DNA of 64,000 nucleotides from Aquimixticola soesokkakensis (GTDB lineage Bacteria; Pseudomonadota; Alphaproteobacteria; Rhodobacterales; Rhodobacteraceae). Numbering within the stretch: the stretch's first letter is position 1; the number at the start of each line of letters is the position of its first letter. The DNA is taken from assembly GCF_900172375.1 (NCBI RefSeq), contig NZ_FWFS01000008.1:174345-238344 (forward strand). Reading direction: 5' to 3'. The notes below the pieces were generated by a model. The model ran no database searches, was not told the origin of the DNA, and worked only from the letters and a program-made list of their open reading frames with translations. Of this stretch, positions 29,103 through 37,341 are shown in pieces. Made by a program: the position numbers and the translations under genes.

Positions 29103-30230
29103 ATGACTGTTGCAGAAGCAAATCAAGAGACCAAGACAAACACGCTGTTCGAACCCGCCCAACTGGGCAGCTGGGACCTGACCAATCGCGTTGCCATGGC
29201 GCCGATGTCGCGCTTTCGGGCCGATCCAAAAACCTGGGTGCCTGCGGATTACACCGCTGAATACTACGGTCAGCGCAACACCTGCGGCATGCTGATCACC
29301 GAAGCGACCCAGATGTCGCCGGACGCTGTCGGCTACCCGCGCTCGCCGGGGCTCTACAATGCCGAACAGACCGAGGTCTGGAAGGGCATCGTCGACGCAA
29401 TCCACGCGGGTGGCGCCAAGGCGGTCGTTCAGCTTTGGCACACGGGGCGCATTTCGCACGCTTACAACCGTCCGACCGACAACCCGCATCCGATGGGGCC
29501 GTCGCCGATCAAACCCGTCACTGAGATGATCACCGACGAACACGGCATGGTGGAAATCCCGACGCCGCGTGAAATGACCAAGGACGACATCAAGTACGTC
29601 GTGGACATGTACGCCGAGACTGCGCGCAACGCCAAAGCGGCAGGGTTTGACGGGATCGAGATTCACGCCGCCAACGGCTATCTGATTGACCAGTTCTGTG
29701 CCTCGAACATCAACAAGCGCACGGATGAATATGGAGGCTCCTATGAGAACCGCCTGCGTTTCCTGCGTGAGATCATCGAGACGGTGGCCACCGTCTATGA
29801 CAAGGGCAACATCGGCGTGCGCTTCTCGCCCTACGGTACGTTCAATGACGTGCATGAGGAGGACCCGCTCGCGCTCTTTACGGCACAGGTCAAACAGTCC
29901 GAGGCCTCCGGCGTGGGCTATGTCCATGTCATTCGTCCCGAAGTCACGGGCGACAATGATGTAGCGGAGGCCTTCGATCATGCCGACGTGATCGGTGTGG
30001 CGCGCGATCTCTATTCCGGTGTCATCATCGCGGCGGGTCAATACACGCGCGAAACCGCCGAACAGGAGATCGCATCGGGGCGTGCGGATATCGTGGCCTT
30101 CGGGCGGCCCTTCGTGTCGAACCCCGACCTGATTTCGCGGATGAAAGCGGGCACGGAACTGGCTCAGCTCAACCGCGACACGCTCTATATCCCGGGCCGC
30201 GCGGGCTACATCGACTATCCCGAAGCTTAA
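29103..30230 (+). CDS. Old Yellow Enzyme family NADH:flavin oxidoreductase (NemA-like)
   Basis: FMN-dependent ene-reductase of 375 residues that typically reduces activated C=C bonds of enones. Landmarks are the N-terminal LFEPAQLGSWDLTNRVAMAPM, an LITEATQMSPDAVGYPRSPG region, VQLWHTGRISH near residue 119, the substrate-binding EIHAANGYLIDQF near 187 and the phosphate-binding DIVAFGRPFVSNPDL near 330. The catalytic tyrosine should lie in the DEYGGSYENR stretch. The ATG at 29103 follows AGGAGGAAACC. It is followed by a SnoaL-like gene with its own ribosome site, an arrangement repeated at 60075-61186. Confidence 0.92.
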   Translation: MTVAEANQETKTNTLFEPAQLGSWDLTNRVAMAPMSRFRADPKTWVPADYTAEYYGQRNTCGMLITEATQMSPDAVGYPRSPGLYNAEQTEVWKGIVDAIHAGGAKAVVQLWHTGRISHAYNRPTDNPHPMGPSPIKPVTEMITDEHGMVEIPTPREMTKDDIKYVVDMYAETARNAKAAGFDGIEIHAANGYLIDQFCASNINKRTDEYGGSYENRLRFLREIIETVATVYDKGNIGVRFSPYGTFNDVHEEDPLALFTAQVKQSEASGVGYVHVIRPEVTGDNDVAEAFDHADVIGVARDLYSGVIIAAGQYTRETAEQEIASGRADIVAFGRPFVSNPDLISRMKAGTELAQLNRDTLYIPGRAGYIDYPEA

Positions 30231-30299
30231 ACACCCAAACCGGGCGCGAGGTCCTCGCGCGTCCGTCACAGAATTCCATATAAATCGGAGGAGAACACC

Positions 30300-30758
30300 A
30301 TGGATATCGAACAGCGCATCCAGCGTCTTGAGGACATTCAGGACATCGAGAAGCTGACATTCCAATACGCCGCCTATTGCGACGACAACTACAACCCAGA
30401 CGGAATCGCGAGCTGTTTCACGGAGGATGGCGTCTGGGTCGTTGACGGCGAAGGCGGCTCGAACAATGGTCGCGAGGAAATCCGCGAGCATTTCCGTCAA
30501 CTGTCCAAGCACATCTCTTGGGCGATCCACATCGTGACCAACACGCGTGTCGATGTGCATGAGGACGGCAAAAGCGCCACCTCGCATTCCTATCTGCTGT
30601 GCTTCTGCACCATCGGCGAGGACGCCGTGGTGTTGACGTTGAACTACACCAACCAGTTCGTGAAACAGGATGGCAAGTGGTTCTTCAAAGAGCTGCGTGG
30701 CAGCACCCATCAGGTCTCGAACTGGGATCAGGGCTGGGTGAAGCAACAGTTCCGCTAA
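30300..30758 (+). CDS. SnoaL/NTF2-like domain protein
   Basis: A 152-residue single-domain alpha+beta-barrel protein of the SnoaL-like (NTF2) superfamily. Landmarks are IEKLTFQYAAYCDDNY near residue 16, DGIASCFTEDGVW near 33, and REEIREHFRQL near 59. Family members are small isomerases, hydratases or dehydratases, or ligand-binding proteins; catalytic residues cannot be assigned. CGGAGGAG lies 6 bp upstream of the ATG. It is the last gene of the operon that starts at 23516, followed by a strong terminator. Confidence 0.75.
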   Translation: MDIEQRIQRLEDIQDIEKLTFQYAAYCDDNYNPDGIASCFTEDGVWVVDGEGGSNNGREEIREHFRQLSKHISWAIHIVTNTRVDVHEDGKSATSHSYLLCFCTIGEDAVVLTLNYTNQFVKQDGKWFFKELRGSTHQVSNWDQGWVKQQFR

Positions 30759-31071
30759 GAGCGGCCCTGGTAAGGCAGACTTTCTAGCCGCGAAACTCCG
30801 AAGGTCTGTCTTGGCCCGCCGTCCGTGTCCTCCACGACGGCGGGCATCTTTTTGTTGGGGCTTTGTTGGGGAGAAGTTTTTGCGCGTTCTCTCTGGCGTT
30901 TTGGGAGCCGTTTGGGCGGCGTTTATGCTTGCGGTTGAAACTATATTCTTGACGAAACGTTGGTTTATGGATAATCAATTTGCAATAATACAACTAACCA
31001 GGGGGTCGCGGACCTGGTGGAAGAAACGCACACGATACCGCCGCCCATTCTCTAGGAGGAGGAGACCAGAG
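30759..31071 (+). other. Intergenic region between SnoaL-like gene and TRAP operon
   Basis: 313 bp with no supported gene. It holds a strong terminator (30814-30853), a degenerate operator-like dyad TTGGT-TTATG-GATAA (30960-30974), and an AGGAGGAGG ribosome site for the TRAP receptor at 31054-31062. The dctP frame stays open upstream to 30811 but lacks initiation signals. Confidence 0.5.
30814..30853 (+). terminator. Rho-independent terminator after SnoaL-like gene
   Basis: Perfect 10-bp stem GCCCGCCGTC / GACGGCGGGC with a 12-nt loop, followed by ATCTTTTTG. Confidence 0.88.
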
Positions 31072-32103
31072 ATGAAACACTTCGCAATGATTGCTGCGGC
31101 GACGGCCGCATTTGCGGCAACGACGCCGGCCGACGCCTATGAGCTTCAGAGCACTTTCGGTCTGAACGTGCCGTCGCTGGGCGAAAGTCCGAAGAATTTC
31201 GCGCGCATGGTGTCGGAAATGACCGGCGGCGAAGTCAAAATCAACGTGCATGGTGCGGGCGATTTCGTGCCGCCCTATGAGGTCTTCGGCGCCGTCAGCT
31301 CCGGCGCGCTCGACATGGGGTTCGACTGGGCTGGCTACTGGAGCCAGCAAATCCCGGTTGCAAACCTCGTCGGCTCAATGCCCTTCGGCCCTTCGCCCGA
31401 CGTGGCCATGGGGTGGATGTTCCACGGCGGCGGCAAGGAGATCATCCAAAAGGCCTATGATCCCTTTAATGTCCAATTCGTGCCCTGCCACCTCGTGGTG
31501 TCCGAAGCGGGCGGCTGGTTCAATAAGGAGATCAACACAGTCGAGGATTTCCAAGGCCTGAACATGCGCATCGCGGGTCTCGGTGGCCTGACGCTGGCCA
31601 AACTCGGCGCAAACACCCAGACCGTTCCGGCGGGCGAGATTTACCTGAGCCTCGAAACCGGGCGTCTCGATGCCGCCGAATTCTCCGCCCCTTCGCTCGA
31701 TGTGGGCATGGGGTTCCAGCGCGTTTCCGAGTATTACTATTTTCCGGGTTGGCATCAGCCGATGTCCTGGGACTCGATCATCGTGAACAAGGCGGTGTGG
31801 GAAGATCTCGGTGAAGAGAACCAGAGCATCATCGAAGACGCCTGCCGCGCCAACGTCACCTTCAACCTCGCGGATCAGATCAATGCCCAAGGGCCGGCGA
31901 TCGCTCAAATCCGCGAAGCAGGCACGGAAATCCGTCGCTTCCCGGATGAGGTCCTTGCCGATCTGCGCGAGACCGCAAATGTGGTGCTGGACGAGCAAGC
32001 CGCAAAAGACCCGATCTTTGCCGAGGCGCTCGCCTCCCTGCGGGTCTATATGGACGGCGTTGGCGAGTGGACGTCGCTCCAGATGCTGCCAGCTGCCGAG
32101 TAA
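31072..32103 (+). CDS. dctP: TRAP transporter substrate-binding protein (DctP family)
   Basis: Periplasmic receptor of a TRAP uptake system, 343 residues. A signal peptide covers residues 1-22 (cleavage at ADA-Y). The mature protein has MVSEMTGGEVKINVHGAGDF near residues 44-63, FQGLNMRIAGLGG near 161 containing the conserved carboxylate-binding arginine, and LSLETGRLDAAE near 190. Most DctP proteins bind an organic acid through that arginine. The ATG at 31072 follows AGGAGGAGG. dctQ and dctM follow. The ligand is unknown, but the surrounding catabolic genes suggest an aromatic or alicyclic carboxylate. Confidence 0.9.
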   Translation: MKHFAMIAAATAAFAATTPADAYELQSTFGLNVPSLGESPKNFARMVSEMTGGEVKINVHGAGDFVPPYEVFGAVSSGALDMGFDWAGYWSQQIPVANLVGSMPFGPSPDVAMGWMFHGGGKEIIQKAYDPFNVQFVPCHLVVSEAGGWFNKEINTVEDFQGLNMRIAGLGGLTLAKLGANTQTVPAGEIYLSLETGRLDAAEFSAPSLDVGMGFQRVSEYYYFPGWHQPMSWDSIIVNKAVWEDLGEENQSIIEDACRANVTFNLADQINAQGPAIAQIREAGTEIRRFPDEVLADLRETANVVLDEQAAKDPIFAEALASLRVYMDGVGEWTSLQMLPAAE

Positions 32104-32193
32104 ATCCGGACAGAACGCAACGTGACGCGGTGACGAAGGCCGCCGTCGTCATGTTTGTGTCTGACCATTCTGATCACACCGAAAGGAGGGGCG

Positions 32194-32778
32194 ATGACCA
32201 AGCCGACATCCGTGGTGCAAAAATTCCTGTGTTTCCCTGGTAAACTCGTGTCGTGGCTGGTGATCCCGCTGGCCCTGTCGATTGTCCTGTCCGTCATTGC
32301 GGCACGTCAGGGCTGGTCGGTGCTGATTGATTGGGAAGGTTCCGTGCCCCTGTTCGGCGAGGCCTTGACCGTCAACAGTCTTGTCGATCTGCAATGGTAT
32401 ATCTTTTCCGCTATCGTCCTATTTGGCGGGATTTGGGCACATCTTGAAGATCGTCATGTGACGGTCGATTTCGTGGCGCTCGGGTTTTCCGCACGCACCC
32501 GAACGCTGATCTCGCTGTTCGGCAATCTCTTCCTGTTGCTGCCCCTGTGCCTGCTCGTCATGTGGTTCGGATCGAAATTCGCGATGACGGCCTTTGCCAC
32601 GGGCGAGGGCTCTATTCAGGGCGGCTTGACGGCGCATTGGCTGATCAAGGGCGCCCTGCCGGTATCCTTCGGTCTGCTGGGATTGGCCGCTTTGCTCAGG
32701 GCCGCGCAGGCCCTGCGCCAGCTCATCACAAAACAATATGGCGACATCCATGACGCCACGCCTACCTCCGGAGACTGA
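32194..32778 (+). CDS. dctQ: TRAP transporter small permease (DctQ family)
   Basis: Small membrane subunit of 194 residues with four hydrophobic segments (about 16-36, 64-82, 104-128 and 150-170) and the DctQ landmarks LQWYIFSAIVLFGG and EDRHVTVDF near residue 86. The ATG at 32194 follows AAAGGAGGGG; an upstream in-frame ATG at 32155 has no ribosome site. It lies 90 bp after dctP and 2 bp before dctM, and the two permease subunits form the membrane complex. Confidence 0.88.
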   Translation: MTKPTSVVQKFLCFPGKLVSWLVIPLALSIVLSVIAARQGWSVLIDWEGSVPLFGEALTVNSLVDLQWYIFSAIVLFGGIWAHLEDRHVTVDFVALGFSARTRTLISLFGNLFLLLPLCLLVMWFGSKFAMTAFATGEGSIQGGLTAHWLIKGALPVSFGLLGLAALLRAAQALRQLITKQYGDIHDATPTSGD

Positions 32779-32780
32779 TC

Positions 32781-34118
32781 ATGATCGCTGAGTATTTTTG
32801 GCCCATTTTGATGCTGTGCTCGCTGGTGGCTCTGCTCTTCAGCGGCTTTGCCGTGGCGTTTGTCTTGGCGGGTGTCGGCATCCTTTTTGCTGTCGTCGCG
32901 GATGTGCCGATGGTCTTTCTCTCGATGGGGGTGCAACGCATCTATTCGGGCACTTTGACCAATTGGTTGCTTGCCGCGATCCCGCTCTTTGTTTTCATGG
33001 GGCTGATGCTGGAAAGTTCGGGCATCGCCGAGCGTCTGATGCGGTCGCTGGCCGCGCTCGCGGGCGGGCTGCCCGGCGGCTATGCCGTTGCGGTCGTCGT
33101 GATCGGCGTCGTGATGGCCGCCTCGACGGGTATCATTGGCGCATCTGTCGTGTTGATGGGCATGATGTCTTTGCCGGCGATGAAATCGGCCGGCTATGAC
33201 ATGCGGCTTGCCACGGGTGTGGTCGCCGCCTCCGGGACGCTCGGCATTCTGATCCCACCCTCGATCATGCTCATCATTCTGGGCGATCAGCTGCGTGTGC
33301 CGATTGGCGATCTCTTCATGGGGGCGATCTATCCGGGGCTGATCCTCGCCGGGCTTTATTTTGCCTATATCCTGCTCGTGGCGATCTTTTCGCCGCATCG
33401 CATGCCGGCACCTGAGCGCCGAGACGGGGTGCCTTTGGGCAAAGCCGTGTTTGCACTGATCAAAGATCTTCTGGCGCCGATGGTTCTGATCCTCGCTGTT
33501 CTCGGGACGATCATCACAGGTGTGGCGACGCCAACGGAATCTGCCGCAATCGGTGCGGTCGGTGCGACGTTGCTTGCTTTGTTTACAGGTGGTTTGTCTT
33601 TCAATACGCTCAAACGGGCGGTGTTCGAGACTACGAAAACTACGGCGATGATTGCCTTCGTGATGATCGGGGCGACTGTCTTTAGCCTTGTTTTTCGCCG
33701 CTTGGGCGGGGACGCGATGGTGGCGGATCTCTTCTCCTTTGGCGACGTGAGCCCCTATGTCACCCTCGGGGCGATCATGTTCCTCATCTTCATTCTGGGG
33801 TTCTTTCTCGACTGGGTTGAGATTTCGCTCGTGGTCATCCCGATCGTGGCGCCCATCGTTGGCGGTCTCGATTTCGGCCTGCCGAGCAGCGACGTGATCC
33901 TCTGGTTCGCGATTGCCTTGGCGGTGAATCTCCAGACCTCGTTCCTGACGCCGCCCTTCGGATATGCCTTGTTCTATCTGCGGGGGATAGATCGCTCGAT
34001 CCCGATCAGCACGATCTACAAAGGCGTGATGCCCTTTGTGTTGATTCAAATCTCGGCACTCATTCTCATTCTTGCCATGCCGCAACTGGTGCTCTCCTTG
34101 CCGCTTGCTCTGCGCTAA
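32781..34118 (+). CDS. dctM: TRAP transporter large permease (DctM family)
   Basis: Sodium-coupled transporter subunit of 445 residues with about 12 membrane segments. DctM landmarks are IPLFVFMGLMLESSGIAERL near residue 71, MAASTGIIGASVVLMG near 112, SGTLGILIPPS near 151, and LQTSFLTPPFGYALFYLRG near 395. Length is normal for the family (~430-450). It completes the dctP-dctQ-dctM operon. An OYE gene follows after 28 bp and is probably co-transcribed. Confidence 0.93.
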   Translation: MIAEYFWPILMLCSLVALLFSGFAVAFVLAGVGILFAVVADVPMVFLSMGVQRIYSGTLTNWLLAAIPLFVFMGLMLESSGIAERLMRSLAALAGGLPGGYAVAVVVIGVVMAASTGIIGASVVLMGMMSLPAMKSAGYDMRLATGVVAASGTLGILIPPSIMLIILGDQLRVPIGDLFMGAIYPGLILAGLYFAYILLVAIFSPHRMPAPERRDGVPLGKAVFALIKDLLAPMVLILAVLGTIITGVATPTESAAIGAVGATLLALFTGGLSFNTLKRAVFETTKTTAMIAFVMIGATVFSLVFRRLGGDAMVADLFSFGDVSPYVTLGAIMFLIFILGFFLDWVEISLVVIPIVAPIVGGLDFGLPSSDVILWFAIALAVNLQTSFLTPPFGYALFYLRGIDRSIPISTIYKGVMPFVLIQISALILILAMPQLVLSLPLALR

Positions 34119-34146
34119 AGCGCCAGTCGAAAAGAAAGGTCCCGCT

Positions 34147-35316
34147 ATGTCCCAAGACCGTCAATCGTCTCCCCTGTTTCAGCCCCTGAGCATCCGGGGG
34201 CGGACCTTCAAGAACCGGGTGACTATTTCTCCGATGTGTCAGCATGCAGGCTCGGACGGTTATGTGACCGACTGGCATGTGGTGCATTACGGCAAGTTCG
34301 TTTTGGGCGGCGCGGCGCTTGTGTTGACCGAAAGCACGGCGGTCGCCTCGGACAGTCGGGTGGGGGTTGATGATCTCGGCATCTGGTCCGACGATCATAT
34401 CCCGGGCCTCAAACGTCTGGCAGATTTTGCCCATGACAACGGGGCTTTGATGGGCGTGCAGCTCGCGCATTCCGGGCGTAAAGCCTATTCGCGGCCGCTC
34501 TGGCATGGCGGACAGGCGATGACGCCGGATGAGATCGACGCGGCAGATGTGCCATGGCGTCGGGTGGGGCCAAGCGCCCTCCCGGCCAGCACCGAATGGA
34601 GCACGCCGGAGGCTCTGGAGGCCGAAGAGATCACCCAGATCGTCGCGCAGCACGTCGAGGCGGCGCGTCGGGCGGAAGCTGCGGGCATGGATGTGGTCGA
34701 GCTGCACTACGGTCACGGTTACCTCGTGGCGAGTTTCCTCTCCCCTATCGCAAACAAGCGTGAGGACGCGTACGGCGGGAGCCTTGAGAATCGCATGCGC
34801 ATCGCTGTCGAGATCGCGGAGGCCGTGCGGGCGGTTTGGCCCGAAGACAAACCCCTCTTCGCGCGGCTCTCTTGTGTCGATGGGGCCGAGGGTGGATGGA
34901 ATATGGATGAGACGGTCGTCTTGGCCGAACGTCTGAAAGCCGTCGGGGTCGATGTCATCGACTGTTCGTCCGGCGGGCTGTCAGAGGAAACGCGGCGCGC
35001 AAATGTGCCGCGGGGCTTCGGATTTCAGGTGCCTTTTGCCGAACGTGTCCGCCGCGAGGTCGATGTCAAGACGCAGGCGGTCGGCCTGATCGTTGAGCCT
35101 GAACAGGCCGAAGAGATCATCGCAAATGGTCGGGCGGATTTGGTCGCCATCGGGCGTGCAGCGCTTGAAAACCCTTACTGGCCAGCGCTGGCGCAGCGGG
35201 AGCTGGAGGCTGGGCAGTCCTTCGAGGGCTGGCACGAGCGCCACGGCGCATGGTTGGAGAAACGCGAGCCTGTGCTGCGCAAACTTACGGCGGAGCGCGA
35301 CGCGGCCTCTGACTGA
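34147..35316 (+). CDS. Old Yellow Enzyme family ene-reductase (YqjM-like)
   Basis: FMN enzyme of 389 residues in the YqjM/xenobiotic-reductase branch. Visible features are NRVTISPMCQHAGSDGYVTDWH near residue 22 (with the redox-tuning cysteine of PMCQ), a VQLAHSGRKAYS region near 107, VVELHYGHGYLVASFLSP near 185, and DLVAIGRAALENP near 338. The family normally has HGAHGYL; here YGHGYL retains one of the two histidines in a shifted context. The ATG at 34147 is chosen because upstream codons overlap dctM. It is probably the fourth gene of the TRAP operon. It is convergent with the IclR gene at 35363. Confidence 0.9.
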   Translation: MSQDRQSSPLFQPLSIRGRTFKNRVTISPMCQHAGSDGYVTDWHVVHYGKFVLGGAALVLTESTAVASDSRVGVDDLGIWSDDHIPGLKRLADFAHDNGALMGVQLAHSGRKAYSRPLWHGGQAMTPDEIDAADVPWRRVGPSALPASTEWSTPEALEAEEITQIVAQHVEAARRAEAAGMDVVELHYGHGYLVASFLSPIANKREDAYGGSLENRMRIAVEIAEAVRAVWPEDKPLFARLSCVDGAEGGWNMDETVVLAERLKAVGVDVIDCSSGGLSEETRRANVPRGFGFQVPFAERVRREVDVKTQAVGLIVEPEQAEEIIANGRADLVAIGRAALENPYWPALAQRELEAGQSFEGWHERHGAWLEKREPVLRKLTAERDAASD

Positions 35317-35362
35317 GGCGACGTCGATTGAGGTGAACCAGGCTAGGCACGGCCAGGATCTC

Positions 35363-36181
35363 TTAGCGAGAGGGCCGGTATCCCAACTCCGCAGAGAGTT
35401 TCTGCGTTGTCGCAAGAAGCGCAGGGATGAATGTGTCTTCAAGCGCGCTCTGGAGATATTGGTCCTCGCCAATGATCGTCATCGCCAAAATGATCTGGTC
35501 GGAATAGTCGAAAATTGGTGCGGAATAGGCCGAAATGCCGGGCACGGGCGGGTCTTCGACCGTGGCAAAGCCGACATCGCGGATGTGATCCATTTCCTTC
35601 TTGGACACAAAACGCGCCTGTCCGACGCGGCCACTCAAGGCGCCTTCGCGTTTTTCCTTGTTGATCGCTTCCTTGACGGCGGTCTCCGGGAGAAAGGCTG
35701 AAAAAATTTGCCCGCTGGCCGTGCCTGTCATCGAATAGACGGTGCCGGGGCGGGTGTTCATGTTGATTTGACTGCCGCTTTCATAGACGTGAATGACGGT
35801 CGGACCAAACGAGCCCCAGACCACCAGCGCGACGTTTAGCGAGGTGCTCTTCGACAGCTCTTTGGCCGCGTCGCAGGCCATCTCGATGGGGTCTGAAGCG
35901 CGCATTCGCGTCATGCCCAGATCAATTGCAAAATGCCCGAGGCGATAGCGCCCCGTGTCTTCGTCCTGCTCGATCATGCCGATTTTGCGGTAGCTGACCA
36001 AATAGGCGTGGGCCTGTGCCGGGGCAAAGCCCGCGACCTTTGCAAGGTCTTTGAGCATCATCGGCTCGGCTTCGTCCGCCAGAGCGGCCAAAAGCTTGGC
36101 GCCCTGTTCAATTGACTGGACGCCGCGGCCTTCGCTTTTGGTTTCTTTGGTGCGGACGCTGGGCGATGCTATGTCCATCAT
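35363..36181 (-). CDS. IclR-family transcriptional regulator
   Basis: A 272-residue regulator: winged helix at about residues 20-85 (GVQSIEQGAKLLAALAD, FAPAQAHAYLVSYRKIGMIEQ) and IclR effector domain at about 95-265 with TRPGTVYSMTGTASGQIFSAF near 143. This motif closely resembles that of the tandem IclR (20195) and of the gene at 36196, so the three are probably paralogues. ATG 36181 and 36178 are both possible; GGGAGGGGG precedes. It is co-directional with, and 14 bp downstream of, the IclR gene at 36196, giving a pair of regulators between the TRAP operon and the GMC oxidoreductase gene. Confidence 0.92.
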   Translation of the reverse strand: MMDIASPSVRTKETKSEGRGVQSIEQGAKLLAALADEAEPMMLKDLAKVAGFAPAQAHAYLVSYRKIGMIEQDEDTGRYRLGHFAIDLGMTRMRASDPIEMACDAAKELSKSTSLNVALVVWGSFGPTVIHVYESGSQINMNTRPGTVYSMTGTASGQIFSAFLPETAVKEAINKEKREGALSGRVGQARFVSKKEMDHIRDVGFATVEDPPVPGISAYSAPIFDYSDQIILAMTIIGEDQYLQSALEDTFIPALLATTQKLSAELGYRPSR

Positions 36182-36195
36182 GATACCCCCTCCCT

Positions 36196-37005
36196 TTATT
36201 CGGCTGCTGCCGAGGCTTGAGCGCCCGTTGACAGATCTTGTGCGACCGCCTTGAGGCGGCTCATGGCGTGAGATGTTTCGCTGACATCGAATTCACCGGA
36301 GGGGCCGATCAATGTCGCGACCAGCGCCAGCTTGCCGTCTTGGTCAAAGATCGGGTGTGCGATGGCGTTGATGCCGGGGATCGGCGCGCCCTCTGCGACG
36401 GCGCACCCAGCGTCACGCACTTTGTCCAGATTGTCGGCGTAGTCGCCATGGATGGGTTCAAGCCCGAGCGAGGCGTAGGACGTCTTTCTGGACAGCTCAA
36501 TCGCGATTTGTTTCTCGATGGCCTCGGGCTCCCCAAAGGCGGCAAAGACGCTGCCGGTTGCGGTGCCGGTGACGGAAAACAAGGTGCCCGGTTTGACGTT
36601 CACGGTCGCAGGGCGCAGGCCGGTGTTGACGTGGATCACTGTCGGGCCAAAGTCGCTCCATGCGATCAGGGCAGAAATGGGACCCAGTTCTTCAGTCAAC
36701 TTCATAAGGGCCTCGACAGACGCCGAGGCGATAGGCGAGGTCTTAAGCCAGCCAAACCCGAGGCTCATGGCCATGGGGCCTATGTTGTAGTGGCCTGAGG
36801 TGAATTCCTGATGGACCAGGCCGACGTGGCGTAGGCTGGTGAGATAAGCGTGGCACTGTGCGGGCGCCAATTCGGCGGCATGTGCGAGGTCTTTGAGCAT
36901 CATCGGGGCACCGGCTTTGATCAGTGTTTTGAGGATGCGACCGCTCACTTCGATGGATTGGATGCCGCGGGCGCCGGAGCGAGTTTTTGTTTTTTTTGGT
37001 TCCAT
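36196..37005 (-). CDS. IclR-family transcriptional regulator
   Basis: A 269-residue regulator: winged helix at about residues 14-80 (GIQSIEVSGRILKTLIKAG, LAPAQCHAYLTSLRHVGLVHQ) and effector domain at about 90-260 with VKPGTLFSVTGTATGSVFAAF near 135. It lies upstream of the IclR gene at 35363 and divergent from the GMC oxidoreductase gene. The intervening region holds operator site D. Two IclR genes in one operon plus a tandem IclR elsewhere suggest heteromeric or layered control of this catabolic block. Confidence 0.92.
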   Translation of the reverse strand: MEPKKTKTRSGARGIQSIEVSGRILKTLIKAGAPMMLKDLAHAAELAPAQCHAYLTSLRHVGLVHQEFTSGHYNIGPMAMSLGFGWLKTSPIASASVEALMKLTEELGPISALIAWSDFGPTVIHVNTGLRPATVNVKPGTLFSVTGTATGSVFAAFGEPEAIEKQIAIELSRKTSYASLGLEPIHGDYADNLDKVRDAGCAVAEGAPIPGINAIAHPIFDQDGKLALVATLIGPSGEFDVSETSHAMSRLKAVAQDLSTGAQASAAAE

Positions 37006-37341
37006 TTCGCCTTTATAACCTTCGGACTCTTCCGGTGCAGCGCCTGTCCCGCTGCTCTGACTTGGGTCTGTTATTTATATACAGAATGATTCGTTCCGTC
37101 TTCCCCAAAATGAAGTGGCGCAGAATGTCCTTTGCGGAACCGTAGGGCGTTAATCCTCGCTTATACACTGTCTTGGGTACAGTATCCCGGTGTCTTTGGT
37201 GGCTACGAGTTGGCTTAACGTTATCCATTGACCAATTAATTTGTTTATGGCAAACAAATGCACAATAGTCGAAGGGGCGTGGAGGAACGCGCCGACGCCA
37301 AGGAGTGGGTCGAACGCACAGAAGGCCCGAGGGAGGACATT
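37006..37341. other. Divergent promoter region between IclR pair and GMC gene
   Basis: 336 bp. It contains operator site D within a longer 8-bp dyad (37239-37259) and a minor dyad ACTGT-N7-ACAGT at 37167-37183. A GGGAGGA ribosome site at 37331 serves the GMC gene. No gene is supported here; the GMC frame is open from 37258 but without initiation signals. Confidence 0.5.
37239..37259. promoter_or_regulatory. Predicted IclR-type operator, site D
   Basis: Perfect 8-bp dyad ATTTGTTT-ATGGC-AAACAAAT. In the shared register it also reads TTTGT-TTATG-GCAAA at 37240-37254, one mismatch from the consensus. It lies 83-103 bp upstream of the GMC oxidoreductase start. Confidence 0.55.

Noticed and set aside
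31017..31055. 12-codon leader before dctP ending at the ribosome site
   Set aside because: It starts with GTG without a convincing ribosome site, and is too short to judge.
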